In this document: positions 10,154 through 19,529 of the stretch, in pieces | Layout: the number at the start of each line of letters is the position of its first letter | How positions within the stretch are numbered: position 1 is the stretch's first letter | Assembly (NCBI RefSeq): GCF_009848685.1 | Contig: NZ_WXTX01000001.1 | Coordinates: 310,001-374,000 of the forward strand | DNA: 64,000 nucleotides | Reading direction: 5' to 3' | Origin: Andreprevotia sp. IGB-42 | Lineage (GTDB): Bacteria > Pseudomonadota > Gammaproteobacteria > Burkholderiales > Chitinibacteraceae | Notes under the pieces: model-generated | Database searches by the model: none | Told to the model about the DNA's origin: nothing | What the model saw: only the letters and a program-made list of their open reading frames with translations | Position numbers and translations under genes: made by a program

Positions 10154-10645
10154 CTAGCTTTCGGCGCGCGCTTCCAGATCTGCAACGTGTGGCAACCCCT
10201 GCCCCGGTGGCGGGAAAGCACTGCGGAAGGTGAATGCCTGTTGGGTGGCGCCCGATTCGCGCAGCTGCGCCAGGCGGGCAGCGGCCTCGTCCAGCGTGGG
10301 CTGATGCCCGGCGGGCACCCACCACAGCACCATATAGGCATTCTGCATGCGCTCGAACCACTCACGGCGGCGGCGCAGGATTTCCACATGGGCAGACTTG
10401 AATACGTAGCTCGACAGCGCATCAACGTCTTGCCAGACCGACATATTGGCAAGGATATCCGCGCCGAAGGCACGCATGGCCGTGGCATCGCCCCCTTCGT
10501 CCTTCATCCGCCACACAAAGCCCGGGCTTGCCTCGGCCAGCGCATTGATGCGTTCCAGGTTGTTGACGAAATCCGCCATGCCCGGTGATTCCAGCGGCAT
10601 TTTCATGGTGGCGATATTGAGCTGGGCAAGGTGGTATCCAGACAA
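10154..10645 (-). CDS. DUF3291 domain protein
   Basis: A 163-residue cytoplasmic protein of the DUF3291 family, whose fold resembles small dimeric alpha/beta-barrel monooxygenase-like domains. Function is unknown. Typical features are the opening YHLAQLNIATMK, the central ANMSVWQDVDAL and the late MVLWWVPAGHQP. No ATG gives the family N-terminus. A TTG at 10645 gives (M)SGYHLAQLN and has a GGGAG site 6 nt upstream (10652-10656), while a second TTG at 10678 is less convincing. It lies 36 bp downstream of the acetyltransferase gene and is probably co-transcribed with it. Confidence 0.8.
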   Translation of the reverse strand: MSGYHLAQLNIATMKMPLESPGMADFVNNLERINALAEASPGFVWRMKDEGGDATAMRAFGADILANMSVWQDVDALSSYVFKSAHVEILRRRREWFERMQNAYMVLWWVPAGHQPTLDEAAARLAQLRESGATQQAFTFRSAFPPPGQGLPHVADLEARAES

Positions 10646-10681
10646 AGCGAACTCCCAAAGGTAATGGCGTATCAGCAACAG

Positions 10682-11257
10682 CTATCTGGGTACGCCAGCA
10701 CGCCATTCAAGTTGCAGCAGCGAAAACAGCCGCACGTCGTGAAACTTTCCCTTCCAATAGCCGTATTGTCGTAATACCCCTTCCTCGACAAAACCCAGCT
10801 TGCGCAGCAGCGTGATGGATTTGTGGCTGCCGAGATCGGTGGTGGCAGTTACGCGGTTGACTGGGCAAGGAAAATGGCGGGTGAAACAGAAGTTGAGCAT
10901 CGCCCGCACTGCCTCCGCTGCATAACCGTTGCCCCAGTAGGCAGGATGCAAGTCGTAGCCGATGGCCAATGAGCAAAACTGTGGATGGACTGCGTAAAAG
11001 CCGCAACTGCCTATCAATGTATCCGGTGCAGCAGCAAGCGCAATGGCCCAACGAAATCCGCCCATGCCTTCGGCTGGGTATGCGCTGCGGCAACTTGCGA
11101 TCCATTGCGCGGCCTCGGCCATATCGGAGAAGCTCGCCACATCATAGAACTCGGTCACGCTGTCGTTGGCAAACAGCGCGAAAACTGCTGCAGTATCGGC
11201 AGGCTGGATATCACGCAACAGCAAACGTGGGGTACTGATTTCCGGAAATGGATGCAT
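10682..11257 (-). CDS. GNAT-family N-acetyltransferase, RimJ/RimL type
   Basis: The 191-residue product opens with TPRLLLRDIQPAD, the typical start of Acetyltransf_3 proteins. The acetyl-CoA loop region is around IGYDLHPAYWGNGYAAEA (about 95-112), and the C-terminus is of the common GFVEEGVLRQYGYWKG type. It should transfer an acetyl group to an amine (protein N-terminus, antibiotic or metabolite); the substrate cannot be read from sequence. It is the first gene of a probable two-gene unit with the DUF3291 gene. Confidence 0.85.
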   Translation of the reverse strand: MHPFPEISTPRLLLRDIQPADTAAVFALFANDSVTEFYDVASFSDMAEAAQWIASCRSAYPAEGMGGFRWAIALAAAPDTLIGSCGFYAVHPQFCSLAIGYDLHPAYWGNGYAAEAVRAMLNFCFTRHFPCPVNRVTATTDLGSHKSITLLRKLGFVEEGVLRQYGYWKGKFHDVRLFSLLQLEWRAGVPR

Positions 11258-11356
11258 GGCTGGAACAACGCTTGAATACTGGATAAACCATCAAGGCTGC
11301 ATTATTCCATTCGCGATACCTGCGCGGCAGCCATCAAGAAGATGGCGGCCATGCAT

Positions 11357-12247
11357 TCAGCGCATGGCCGCCAGCGCAGCCCGCTGGCGGCTTGCCCAAT
11401 AGCCTTCCAGCGTATACAGCACCAGCGCGCTCCAGATCAGCGCAAAACCGATCTGGCGGTCCACGCCGAATGGCTCGTGCCACAGCAATACGCCCAACAG
11501 CAGCTGCAGGGTGGGGCCGGTGTATTGCAGCAGGCCCAGCAGCGATAGCGGAATGCGCCGTGCACTGGCGGCGAACAGCAGCAGCGGCACGGCGGTAATG
11601 GGGCCGGCCAGCAATGCCAGCAACTGCACCGTGCCGGTGGCATGGCTGAAGCCAGCCTGGCCGCTTTCGAACAGGTAGAACAAGGCGCTACCGGCCAGCG
11701 GGAACAGCAGCAACGTTTCCAGCGACAGGCCTTCCAGCGCACCCAGTGCAGCCGTCTTGCGCAGCAGCCCGTAGGTGCCGAAGCTGGCTGCCAGCACCAG
11801 CGCAATCCACGGCAGTTGGCCGAGCGACACGGTCAGCCACAGCACGCCGGCGGCAGCGACGGCAATGGCCATCCACTGGCCGCGCCGCAGCCGCTCATGC
11901 AGGAACAATACGCCCAGCAATACGTTGAACAACGGGTTGATGAAATACCCCAGACTGGCATCGACCACCCGGCCGGCATTCACCGCCCAGATATAGGTAA
12001 ACCAGTTGGCTGAGAGCAGCAGCGCGCTGACGATGAAACCCAGCACGAGTTTCGGGTTGGAAAACGCCGGCTTGATCCAGCCCCAGTGGCGGCGCCATGC
12101 CAGTACCACGCCGAGAAAAACCAGCGACCACACCATGCGGTGCAGCAGGATTTCCAGCGGCCCGATGCCGTGCAGTGATTTGATGTAGAGCGGCAACAGG
12201 CCCCAGATGATATAGGCCAGCAGGCCGTAGATGATGCCGGTTTGCAT
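11357..12247 (-). CDS. rarD: RarD-type EamA-family transporter
   Basis: A 296-residue inner-membrane protein with about ten hydrophobic helices and the RarD signature start GLLAYIIWGLLPLYIKSL. Signatures ILLHRMVWSLVFL and YFINPLFNVLLG and the final LIWSALVLYTLEG region also match. RarD proteins belong to the drug/metabolite transporter superfamily; E. coli RarD was linked to chloramphenicol sensitivity, but the substrate is unknown. The frame extends to 12457, yet the family start is ATG 12247 with a GCGGAA site upstream. It is transcribed away from the DUF5063 gene. Confidence 0.9.
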   Translation of the reverse strand: MQTGIIYGLLAYIIWGLLPLYIKSLHGIGPLEILLHRMVWSLVFLGVVLAWRRHWGWIKPAFSNPKLVLGFIVSALLLSANWFTYIWAVNAGRVVDASLGYFINPLFNVLLGVLFLHERLRRGQWMAIAVAAAGVLWLTVSLGQLPWIALVLAASFGTYGLLRKTAALGALEGLSLETLLLFPLAGSALFYLFESGQAGFSHATGTVQLLALLAGPITAVPLLLFAASARRIPLSLLGLLQYTGPTLQLLLGVLLWHEPFGVDRQIGFALIWSALVLYTLEGYWASRQRAALAAMR

Positions 12248-12451
12248 GAATGATTCCGCAGTGTGGTCCACCGCAGGGACAGGTGGACTGGCAGGCATGG
12301 CCTGGGTAATCGGCACAATGGTAAGCACTGGCGGCAAAACTACCCATTGGGGAAAGCGACCGATACACCTTCCACCACTCAGCGAGGATACAATCGGCCG
12401 GAAGCATGTTGCTAAATTGATCAACCTGTATCCGGCCGGAACCTGTCTTGC

Positions 12452-12916
12452 ATGCATGCTGAAGATGCAATCCTAATCGAGGATTTTGCCACTCTCGCTC
12501 GCGGCTATTGCGCCTGGTGTGAAAACACCGCGAATGAAAAAACCGCTACGGAGGCGGCCACTTGGCTTGCCCGGCTACACGCTGCGGCACTGGGCTTGCC
12601 AGCCTGTGAGCCAGGCGATACCGACGCACCCGATCTGCCAGTCGTACAGCGCGAACTGGCCCGGCAAGGGCTGGCGCAGGTTCGCGGCCGCTATTACCGC
12701 AGTTGCTTCGATCTCGATCCTGCGTGCACAGACCCGGTTACGCTGGGCGATCTGGATGACGACCTTCAGGACATTTATTCAGATCTGTGGTGTGCGCTGG
12801 CGCTATTCGATGCGGGCGAAAAACAGACTGCAGCCTGGGAGTGGGCATTTGGCCACCAGGCACATTGGGGACGACATGCGGTCAGCGCACTGAAGGCGTT
12901 GTATTCCGGTTGCTGA
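12452..12916 (+). CDS. DUF5063 domain protein
   Basis: A 154-residue acidic soluble protein. The pattern of paired Trp and acidic residues (DLDDDLQDIYSDLWCAL and WEWAFGHQAHWGRHAVSAL) matches DUF5063, a family of unknown function seen in proteobacteria and Bacteroidetes. No signal peptide, membrane helix or catalytic motif is visible. It is divergent from rarD and ends before a bidirectional terminator. Confidence 0.75.
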   Translation: MHAEDAILIEDFATLARGYCAWCENTANEKTATEAATWLARLHAAALGLPACEPGDTDAPDLPVVQRELARQGLAQVRGRYYRSCFDLDPACTDPVTLGDLDDDLQDIYSDLWCALALFDAGEKQTAAWEWAFGHQAHWGRHAVSALKALYSGC

Positions 12917-13000
12917 TCGCCGCTGGCGCGTTGTGCGATCTGCTGGTTGGATATTGACTTGGCAGAACGCAGGCACCACGGCAGACCAACCCATCGCCAA

Positions 13001-13030
13001 AGAAAAAGGCGCCTCACGGCGCCTTTTTCT
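13001..13030. terminator. Bidirectional intrinsic terminator
   Basis: AGAAAAAGGCGCC at 13001-13013 pairs perfectly with GGCGCCTTTTTCT at 13018-13030 around a 4-nt loop. T-runs occur on both strands, so it serves the DUF5063 gene from the left and the rhlE-SRPBCC unit from the right. Confidence 0.9.
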
Positions 13031-13050
13031 TGCATGGTCGAGCCGGCCGC

Positions 13051-13530
13051 TCAGCCCAGCTCGCCCTGCTCTGCCATCTGGCGCACTTTCTTCAGCGCCT
13101 CGACATCCATCTGCTGGTACGCAGCCTTGAGGTAAGCGGCGTAATTGGCTTCGCCCTCGCCGGCAGCCGGATCGTGCTCCGGCACCGGGGTGTCGTAGAC
13201 GAAACGCACCAGCAGCTGTTCTTCTTCCGGCACTTCGATGCTGATGGTGAGCGTGCCACCTTCGTGCTGGTCGCTGGCTTCGGTCACATGGTGCACCGAC
13301 TGGTGAGGCGTGAGCGTGATGCGATCACGCACCGTCAGCACGCCCAGCTCGATTTCACGCAGCAGCGTGCCGGGGCCACGCTCCAGGATGCGCACCGATT
13401 CGATGTGCTCCAGGAAGAGGTCCGGCGCTTCCGCGCGCAATACCAGGCCATTCCACAACTGCGCCAGCGTCAGCGGTTCAACCAGCGGGTTGCCCGGCTC
13501 GTTGACCACCACCAGATGTTCGAAATACAT
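13051..13530 (-). CDS. SRPBCC-family protein, DUF1857/AtaL-like
   Basis: A 159-residue protein beginning MYFEHLVVVNEPGNPLVEPLT, with a repeated beta-strand pattern (GTLLREIELG, DRITLTPHQSVHHV, GGTLTISIEVPEE) typical of the START/SRPBCC hydrophobic-pocket fold, closest in feel to DUF1857. The ligand and function are unknown. It starts 9 bp after the rhlE stop on the same strand, so the two are very likely one transcript. Confidence 0.7.
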   Translation of the reverse strand: MYFEHLVVVNEPGNPLVEPLTLAQLWNGLVLRAEAPDLFLEHIESVRILERGPGTLLREIELGVLTVRDRITLTPHQSVHHVTEASDQHEGGTLTISIEVPEEEQLLVRFVYDTPVPEHDPAAGEGEANYAAYLKAAYQQMDVEALKKVRQMAEQGELG

Positions 13531-13539
13531 CCAGCCCCC

Positions 13540-15258
13540 TTAATTGAAACGGCGGCGCGGAGTATCGAACAGTGCGGCGACCGGGCGGCTTTCGTTGCTG
13601 GTGGGCTGGCGCTCGTCCCAGTACGATGGATCACGCTGCTGGGCAGGTGGCGTACCACGTGCCTGGTTGCCGCGGTTGTCCTTGTCGCCCTGCGTGCGTT
13701 GCTGCGGCTTGCCGCGGCCTTGGGCACCACCGGTACCACCGGCGCCACCACCGGCAGCGCCCTGCCCCTTGCCGCCGCCTTGACGCGGACCTTGGCCCTG
13801 GCGCGGTTGACCGTTACCGGCACCCTGCCCCTGGCGTTGGCCCTGACCACCCTGACGCTGGCCCTGGCCTTGACGCGGCTGGCCCTGACCCTGGCGGCGT
13901 GGTTGCTGGCCATCTGCTGCCGGCTGTTCACCTTCTGCCTGCGGAGCGGATGGGTTGGCCTGGCGCTGCGGGCGCGGCGCACGCTTCTGCTGACCGCCGC
14001 CCTCGCCTTCACGGCGTGGCTGGCGTTGTTGCTGGCGTTGCCCCTGGCCCTGGCGTTGACCACCCTGGCCCTGGCCCTGGCCACGACGGCCGTTGATGAT
14101 GGGTTCCGCCTTGATGGTGGGATCGGGCTCGAAGCCTTCGATCACCTGGCTGGGGATCTCGCGCTTGATCAGGCGCTCGATATCGTGCAGCAGCTTGATT
14201 TCGTCCACGCACACCAGCGAGATGGCCTCGCCTTCCGCGCCGGCACGGCCGGTACGGCCGATACGGTGCACATAGTCTTCCGGCACATTGGGCAGCTCGT
14301 AGTTGACCACGTGCGGCAGTTCGTCGATATCGATACCGCGCGCGGCGATGTCGGTTGCCACCAGCACCTGCAGCGTGCCGGCCTTGAATTCGGTCAGTGC
14401 GCGGGTACGGGCACCCTGGCTCTTGTTGCCATGGATGGCCAGCGAGGTGATGCCGTCCTTGTCCAGTTGCTCGGCAAGGCGGTTGGCGCCGTGCTTGGTG
14501 CGAGTGAAAACCAGCACCTGGAACCAGTTGTGTTCCTTGATCAGGTGCGCCAGCAGCTGGCGCTTCTTGTCGCGGTCCACCGGGTGCACGCGCTGGGCAA
14601 TGGTTTCTGCGGTGGCATTGCGTCGGGCTACTTCGATCAGTGCCGGTTTATCCAGCAGTTTGTCGGCCAGCGCCTTGATTTCATCCGAGAACGTGGCCGA
14701 GAACAGCAGGTTCTGGCGCTTCTTCGGCAGCAGGGCCAGCACTTTCTTGATGTCGTGCACGAAGCCCATGTCCAGCATGCGGTCGGCTTCGTCCAGCACG
14801 AGGATTTCCACGTGCGAGAGGTCGACGGTCTTTTGCGACACGTGATCGAGCAGGCGCCCCGGCGTGGCAACGAGGATATCGATGCGGCCCTTGAGCGATT
14901 TGATCTGCGGGTTGATGGCTACACCGCCGAACATCACCATGGATTTGAGATTGGTGTTCTTGCCGTATTCACGCACGCTTTCTTCAACCTGCGCGGCAAG
15001 TTCACGCGTGGGGGTGAGGATCAGCGCACGGATGACTGATTTGCTGCCTTCTGCCGGGGTGCGTTGCGACAGCAGTTGCAGGATGGGAAGCGTGAAGCCT
15101 GCGGTCTTGCCGGTGCCGGTTTGTGCGCCGGCCAGCAAATCGCCGCCGGACAGGATGGCCGGAATGGCCTGGGTCTGAATTGGAGTGGGTTCAGTGTAGC
15201 CACGTTCGGTGACAGCGCGTACCAGCGTGTCATCCAGACCAAGGGAAGCAAAGGACAT
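13540..15258 (-). CDS. rhlE: DEAD-box RNA helicase with long Gly/Gln/Arg-rich tail
   Basis: An ATP-dependent RNA helicase for rRNA maturation or mRNA turnover. The core has the Q motif (PTPIQTQ, about 25-31), AQTGTGKT (45-52), PTRELA (83-88), TPGRLLD (132-138), DEAD (156-159), SAT (187-189), [10 protein letters not shown] (301-310) and [10 protein letters not shown] (331-340). From about 391 to 545 the protein is a disordered RGQGQGQG-type tail of some 150 residues, much longer than the tail of E. coli RhlE. Such tails bind RNA nonspecifically and can drive condensate formation; that is inference here. The SRPBCC gene follows after 9 bp. Confidence 0.95.
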   Translation of the reverse strand: MSFASLGLDDTLVRAVTERGYTEPTPIQTQAIPAILSGGDLLAGAQTGTGKTAGFTLPILQLLSQRTPAEGSKSVIRALILTPTRELAAQVEESVREYGKNTNLKSMVMFGGVAINPQIKSLKGRIDILVATPGRLLDHVSQKTVDLSHVEILVLDEADRMLDMGFVHDIKKVLALLPKKRQNLLFSATFSDEIKALADKLLDKPALIEVARRNATAETIAQRVHPVDRDKKRQLLAHLIKEHNWFQVLVFTRTKHGANRLAEQLDKDGITSLAIHGNKSQGARTRALTEFKAGTLQVLVATDIAARGIDIDELPHVVNYELPNVPEDYVHRIGRTGRAGAEGEAISLVCVDEIKLLHDIERLIKREIPSQVIEGFEPDPTIKAEPIINGRRGQGQGQGGQRQGQGQRQQQRQPRREGEGGGQQKRAPRPQRQANPSAPQAEGEQPAADGQQPRRQGQGQPRQGQGQRQGGQGQRQGQGAGNGQPRQGQGPRQGGGKGQGAAGGGAGGTGGAQGRGKPQQRTQGDKDNRGNQARGTPPAQQRDPSYWDERQPTSNESRPVAALFDTPRRRFN

Positions 15259-15497
15259 AGAGGTTTCCGAGGGAAAGATACAGTTGTCCCGGTTGGACGC
15301 GGATTTGCGGTAAGCAGGTATCGGGACGGGTTTTCAGCCACATGCCGGCAAGTAAGCCGGTCATTGCGTCGGGCTGTTCTGGGTTTCTCCGGGCAGTATA
15401 CGGTAGTAAGCGCCGTACACCAAGCAGGATGCGCAATGTGGTATTGATCACCCATCATTACGCATCCGGCCCCGCATGATCGAAGCACACCCCACCA

Positions 15498-17111
15498 TCA
15501 GGCCACGCGGAAGCGCTCGATCTCGCCCGATAGCTGGCGCGTGAGCTGGTTGAGTGTTTGTGCGGCGTCGTCCATCGCCCCTACGGCGGCGGCATTTTCC
15601 TCGGCCATCTGTGCGATCTGTTCGACGCGCTGGGCAATTTCCTGGCTGCCCACGCGCTGCTCGGCCAGCGCTTCGCTGATCTGGTGCACGGCGCTGCCGG
15701 TTTCGATGCAATGCTCGTGGATGCGTTCGATCACCGAGCCGGCGCCGCTGGCCACCGCCGCGCAATCGGTCACTTTTTGTGTGGTCTTGCCCATGGTGGT
15801 GACCGAGTGCTCGGCCTGCTTGCGGATGGCGGCAATCTTCTCTTCGATTTCCACCGTGGCGCGCGCGGTGCGCTCGGCCAGCTTGCGCACTTCATCGGCA
15901 ACCACCGCAAAGCCGCGGCCCTGCTCGCCGGCGCGGGCGGCTTCGATGGCGGCATTGAGCGCCAGCAGGTTGGTCTGCTCGGCCACATCGCGGATCACCT
16001 GCACGATGCCGACGATGCGCTGGGTTTCCTGGCCCAGCTCGCCGACGATGCCGGCGGCCTCGCCCACTGCGTGATCGATCACCTGGATTTCCGCCACCGC
16101 CGACTTGATCTGGCCACGGCCTTCCTCGGCCAGCTTCTGCGTGGACCGGCTCAGCTCGCGCGCAGACTGCGCACTGTCGGCCACGATATTGATGCTGACG
16201 GTCACTTCCTCCACGCCTGCGGCAATGCCCGTGGTCACCCCGCTCTGCACGTCGCTGGCCTTGGCAAGCTCCTGGCTGGTACCGGCGAGCTTGCCCGCCT
16301 CCCCTTCCACGGAGCGCATCACGCTGCGCGCCTGCACCAGCAGTTGCTGGATGCGTGTGGCCAGCGCATCGTAGGCGCGGCCGATGGTATCGAGCTCATC
16401 GTTGCCCGACAGGTGCGTGCGCAAGGTGAGATCGCTGTTTTCGCGGCTTTGCTCCAGCGTGCGCGTGAGGTGGCCGAGCTTGTTGCTGATGGTATTGAGC
16501 AGCCATGCGCTCATGCCAAGGCCGATCAGCACCGCAACGATCAGCGAGCCCCAGGTCACTGCGGACGTCTGCTTGTAGTGCGACTGGGCGATTTCGAAAT
16601 TGTCTGCTGCGGCGTGCAACTGCAGATCGACCAAGCCGCCGATGTCGGTCGTTACCGGGTCGATGGCCGGGTAGAGCTTCTGGCGGGCAAACTGGTTGAC
16701 GGCTTCCAGATCCTTGCCGGCGATGAGCTTTTCCAGCTCGGCCACTGCGGCATCGGCAGCGGCCATCTTGGGCTTGAGGCCGTTGACGAGTTGCTGCTCG
16801 TTGCCGGTCATTTCAGTTGCGGCATAAGCCTGCCATTCCTGGCCCAGTTTTGCCTTGGCCTCCTGCACCGCCTTATCGGCAGCAGCCCAATCGATCACGC
16901 CGTAATTGAGCTTGTGCGTGGTATCGACAATATTGACCGCATACATGTCGGAGACGATTTTCAATTGCTTGAGCGGCACCACCCGGTCGTTATAGGTGGA
17001 TTTGAATTCATCGTTGGTTTGCGACAGCGCATTGAGGCCGAACAGGCCCAATGCAATCATCAACGCCAGTAATACCGCCACCAGCGCGACCAGTTTTGCC
17101 CGGATTCCCAT
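15498..17111 (-). CDS. Methyl-accepting chemotaxis protein, four-helix-bundle sensor
   Basis: A 537-residue transmembrane chemoreceptor. N-terminal TM1 (about 4-26) is followed by a periplasmic helical domain with a 4HB_MCP look (conserved NDRVVP-type region and long amphipathic helices), TM2 near 190-210, a HAMP domain and the cytoplasmic coiled coil. The hairpin tip is the highly conserved [20 protein letters not shown]. It would signal through CheA/CheW; the ligand is unknown. The frame extends to 17228, but ATG 17111 ([13 protein letters not shown]) begins at the membrane anchor and follows a purine-rich AGGGGTAAGGG site. No che genes are nearby. Confidence 0.95.
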   Translation of the reverse strand: MGIRAKLVALVAVLLALMIALGLFGLNALSQTNDEFKSTYNDRVVPLKQLKIVSDMYAVNIVDTTHKLNYGVIDWAAADKAVQEAKAKLGQEWQAYAATEMTGNEQQLVNGLKPKMAAADAAVAELEKLIAGKDLEAVNQFARQKLYPAIDPVTTDIGGLVDLQLHAAADNFEIAQSHYKQTSAVTWGSLIVAVLIGLGMSAWLLNTISNKLGHLTRTLEQSRENSDLTLRTHLSGNDELDTIGRAYDALATRIQQLLVQARSVMRSVEGEAGKLAGTSQELAKASDVQSGVTTGIAAGVEEVTVSINIVADSAQSARELSRSTQKLAEEGRGQIKSAVAEIQVIDHAVGEAAGIVGELGQETQRIVGIVQVIRDVAEQTNLLALNAAIEAARAGEQGRGFAVVADEVRKLAERTARATVEIEEKIAAIRKQAEHSVTTMGKTTQKVTDCAAVASGAGSVIERIHEHCIETGSAVHQISEALAEQRVGSQEIAQRVEQIAQMAEENAAAVGAMDDAAQTLNQLTRQLSGEIERFRVA

Positions 17112-17248
17112 TACCCTTACCCCTGAACGGCTTGTTGTTGTCGGGAACGCCCCTGACACAGGTATAGGCAAGGGGATGTAAGCTCGCCACCTAATACGCT
17201 GCATTGCACTATGCTGTTGTGAACTCAACCCTGATCAGGAGCCGAACC

Positions 17249-18127
17249 ATGCCGGATGAACCCCAGTTTGACCCCGCTTCACGCCGCCATTTTCTTGCTG
17301 CAGGCGCAGCGCTGAGCATCAGCGCCGGCTTTGCCCGCGCGGTCGCCCCGATAGCCGCCAGCGCCGTGGCCACCGATAGCGTCGGCCTGGAAGCCGGCCC
17401 GGTGGGCATACCGGTGGCCGGTGCCACGCTGCCCGCATACCAGGCGCGGCCGGCTGGTGCCAAGGGGCCGCTGCCGGTGGTGATCGTGGTGCAGGAGATC
17501 TTCGGCGTGCACGAGCATATCCAGGATGTATGCCGCCGGCTGGCCAAGCAGGGTTACCTGGCCATCGCCCCCGAGCTGTATTTCCGCCAGGGCGATCCCC
17601 GGCAATACACCGATACGGCCGAACTGATGAGCAAGGTGGTCTCCAGAGTGCCCGATCAGCAGGTGCTGACGGACCTCGACATGACCTGCGCATGGGCGGT
17701 TGCCCATGGCGGTGATGGCAAGCGGCTGGCAATGACCGGCTTTTGCTGGGGCGGGCGCATCGTGTGGCTGTATGCAGCGCACAACCCCTACCTGAAAGCC
17801 GGCGCAGCGTGGTATGGCCGCCTGGTGGGCCAGCCCAGCCCCAACAACCCCAAGCAGCCGATCGATGTGGTGACGCAGCTGAAAGCCCCGGTGATCGGCT
17901 TTTACGGTGGCAAGGACCAGGGCATCACGCAGGAGCATGTCGAAGCGATGCGCGCGGCGCTGAAGGCGGCCGGCCGCAGCGACGAAATCAATGTGTACCC
18001 GGAAGCTGGCCACGCATTCAATGCCGATTACCGGCCCAGCTACAACGCCGCAGCGGCAAACGATGCCTGGGGCAAGATGCTGGCCTTCTTCAAGCAGAAA
18101 GGTGTGGCGCCGGCAGAGGCGAAGTAG
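17249..18127 (+). CDS. Exported dienelactone hydrolase-family protein
   Basis: A 292-residue alpha/beta hydrolase. The N-terminus has a Tat-like signal (SRRHFLAAGAALSISAGFARA), indicating export in folded form. The dienelactone-hydrolase catalytic set is present: Glu83 (VVQEIFG), Cys166 in GFCWGGR, Asp223 (YGGKDQG) and His255 (EAGHAFNAD). The substrate could be a lactone or ester and cannot be fixed from sequence. ATG 17249 is chosen because it has an AGGAG site 8 nt upstream and starts the Tat signal; the frame opens earlier at 17204. It is followed by its own terminator. Confidence 0.92.
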   Translation: MPDEPQFDPASRRHFLAAGAALSISAGFARAVAPIAASAVATDSVGLEAGPVGIPVAGATLPAYQARPAGAKGPLPVVIVVQEIFGVHEHIQDVCRRLAKQGYLAIAPELYFRQGDPRQYTDTAELMSKVVSRVPDQQVLTDLDMTCAWAVAHGGDGKRLAMTGFCWGGRIVWLYAAHNPYLKAGAAWYGRLVGQPSPNNPKQPIDVVTQLKAPVIGFYGGKDQGITQEHVEAMRAALKAAGRSDEINVYPEAGHAFNADYRPSYNAAAANDAWGKMLAFFKQKGVAPAEAK

Positions 18128-18145
18128 CAGCGCCGCGTTGCATGC

Positions 18146-18171
18146 AAAAAGCCGGCTGATGCCGGCTTTTT
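18146..18171 (+). terminator. Intrinsic terminator after dienelactone hydrolase gene
   Basis: AAAAAGCCGGC (18146-18156) pairs with GCCGGCTTTTT (18161-18171) around a 4-nt loop. T-runs on both strands mean it may also stop the converging sugE transcript. Confidence 0.9.
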
Positions 18172-18199
18172 CACGTCGGATGAGAGAGCCGAGTAGCGC

Positions 18200-18520
18200 T
18201 CAGGAAACCGCCTTGAGCCCCACCACGCCGCCCACGATCAGCAGCAGGAAGAAAATGCGTGCGGTGCCCAGCGCATCACCAAACCAGATGATGCCGCCGA
18301 TAGTCACACCGATGGCGCCAAGGCCGGTCCAGATCGCGTAGGCGGTGCCAGCGGGGATGCCGCGCATCGCATACGACAATAGCGCCATATTGACGAAGGA
18401 CAGCCCGATCGACAGGCCGACCACCCAGGGACTGGGGTGCAGTTGCACGTATTTGAGCGACAGCGCCCAGACGATTTCAGTGAAGACAGCGAGAGCGAGA
18501 ACCAGCCAGTGCGTAGCCAT
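18200..18520 (-). CDS. sugE: SMR-family exporter, SugE/Gdx type
   Basis: A 106-residue inner-membrane protein with four predicted helices, the standard small-multidrug-resistance size. It keeps the essential membrane Glu (E15, in FTEIVWALSLKYV). The segment AYAIWTGLGAIGVTIGG and the ending LIVGGVVGLK favour the SugE/Gdx branch, which exports guanidinium, over EmrE. Transporters of this branch work as antiparallel dual-topology dimers. The 140-bp leader contains a hairpin with a possible pseudoknot, listed separately. Substrate assignment is by family only. Confidence 0.88.
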   Translation of the reverse strand: MATHWLVLALAVFTEIVWALSLKYVQLHPSPWVVGLSIGLSFVNMALLSYAMRGIPAGTAYAIWTGLGAIGVTIGGIIWFGDALGTARIFFLLLIVGGVVGLKAVS

Positions 18521-18560
18521 GAGTATGCCTTTTGGTCATGCGGGCTCTTCATGGAAGCGC

Positions 18561-18599
18561 GGCGCCGGAAACCCGTAAGAGGCGCTTTGCAATACGGGT
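18561..18599 (-). promoter_or_regulatory. Structured leader upstream of sugE
   Basis: On the minus strand a 7-bp stem, ACCCGTA with TACGGGT (18593-18599 and 18571-18577), encloses a 15-nt loop containing GCGCC. That loop could pair with GGCGC just downstream (within 18561-18566) to form an H-type pseudoknot about 40 nt before the start codon. I do not see the conserved bases of guanidine-I, -II or -III riboswitches, so this is only a candidate regulatory structure. Confidence 0.3.
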
Positions 18600-18616
18600 G
18601 CGTGCGCACCGGAAAC

Positions 18617-18645
18617 GGAAAACGGGCGGCAAGGCCGCCCGTTGG
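18617..18645 (-). terminator. Terminator of the diheme cytochrome gene
   Basis: On the minus strand AACGGGCGGC pairs with GCCGCCCGTT (18634-18643 and 18621-18630) and is followed by TTTTCC. It starts 17 nt after the cytochrome stop at 18661. Confidence 0.8.
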
Positions 18646-18660
18646 CTGATGCGGCAGTAC

Positions 18661-19401
18661 TTACTTGGAAGCGCCGATCATGTAGAGCGCGGCAGCCTTG
18701 AACTCTTCATCAGAGCCACCATAACCACCCTTGGGCGGCATGGCACCCAGGCCCTTGAGGCCAATGGCGACTGCGGCATCTGCACCTTCTTTCAGACGCG
18801 GTGCCCAAGCGGCCTTGTCACCCAGCTTGGGTGCGCCGGCAGCACCGGTACCATGGCAAGCCTGGCAGGTGGATTCCCAGATTTCCTTGCCCTTGGTGGC
18901 CGGATCGACCGCGCCGCCACCGGCAACCTTGGGTTCTTCGAACTTGCCGCCGGCACCGTTGCCCATGTAGGCCACTGCGCGTTTGACTTCGTCATCGCTC
19001 AGGTCAGGCGCGCCGCCCTTGGCAGGCATGGCGTTGAAGCCCTTGATGGCGTGGGTCCAGAGGGTTTCGAAGCCCTTGGCAATACGCGGGCCCCAGGCTG
19101 CGGCATCACCGAACTTCGGCGCACCAGCCAGGCCCGCGCCATGACAGGACACGCAGATGGCTTCGTAGACGGCCTTGCCGTTGCGTGAGCCCGGAGGGCC
19201 ACCGTCAACGATCTTGATCGTACCCACCGGCTGCACACGTGCAGCAACGGCTTCTGTGCTCATGGTGTTCTGGCCGAGATCGACCCCGCTACCGGCGGAA
19301 AACAGTTTCACGACCAGGTAAACGAAGACCGGAAACCCGATCAGCGAGCCGACGATCATGGCGACGACGCTTTTTGCGCCGGAGGCGTTGGAACCACTCA
19401 T
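18661..19401 (-). CDS. Membrane-anchored diheme c-type cytochrome (c5/c4-like)
   Basis: A 246-residue electron carrier. An N-terminal hydrophobic segment (about 13-33, VAMIVGSLIGFPVFVYLVV) anchors it in the inner membrane with the heme domains in the periplasm. Two homologous cytochrome domains follow, each with one CXXCH: CVSCH (83-87) and CQACH (179-183). Each has a distal MPAKGG or MPPKGG methionine motif. They look like an internal duplication of a cytochrome c5-type domain. It probably passes electrons to a terminal oxidase. The frame extends to 19485, but ATG 19401 gives the typical short cytoplasmic N-terminus. Confidence 0.93.
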   Translation of the reverse strand: MSGSNASGAKSVVAMIVGSLIGFPVFVYLVVKLFSAGSGVDLGQNTMSTEAVAARVQPVGTIKIVDGGPPGSRNGKAVYEAICVSCHGAGLAGAPKFGDAAAWGPRIAKGFETLWTHAIKGFNAMPAKGGAPDLSDDEVKRAVAYMGNGAGGKFEEPKVAGGGAVDPATKGKEIWESTCQACHGTGAAGAPKLGDKAAWAPRLKEGADAAVAIGLKGLGAMPPKGGYGGSDEEFKAAALYMIGASK

Positions 19402-19529
19402 GCTGCCATCCCTTGTGTAATGTCTTGGAGGTGGAATAACCGGCGGAATTATACGTATAAAGCCACGCACCACAAAGCAGCGCATAGACGGTGTTGGGCA
19501 AACGCGCTATGATCCGCCTCCTTCACCCC

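Noticed and set aside
13030-15039. 669-codon plus-strand frame opposite rhlE
   Set aside because: It lies entirely antisense to a clear DEAD-box helicase and encodes repetitive sequence from the antisense of the GQ-rich tail.
18521-18660. Guanidine-I, -II or -III riboswitch before sugE
   Set aside because: The conserved motifs of these classes (for example paired ACGR tetraloops or the ykkC core) could not be found. Only a generic hairpin with possible pseudoknot pairing remains.
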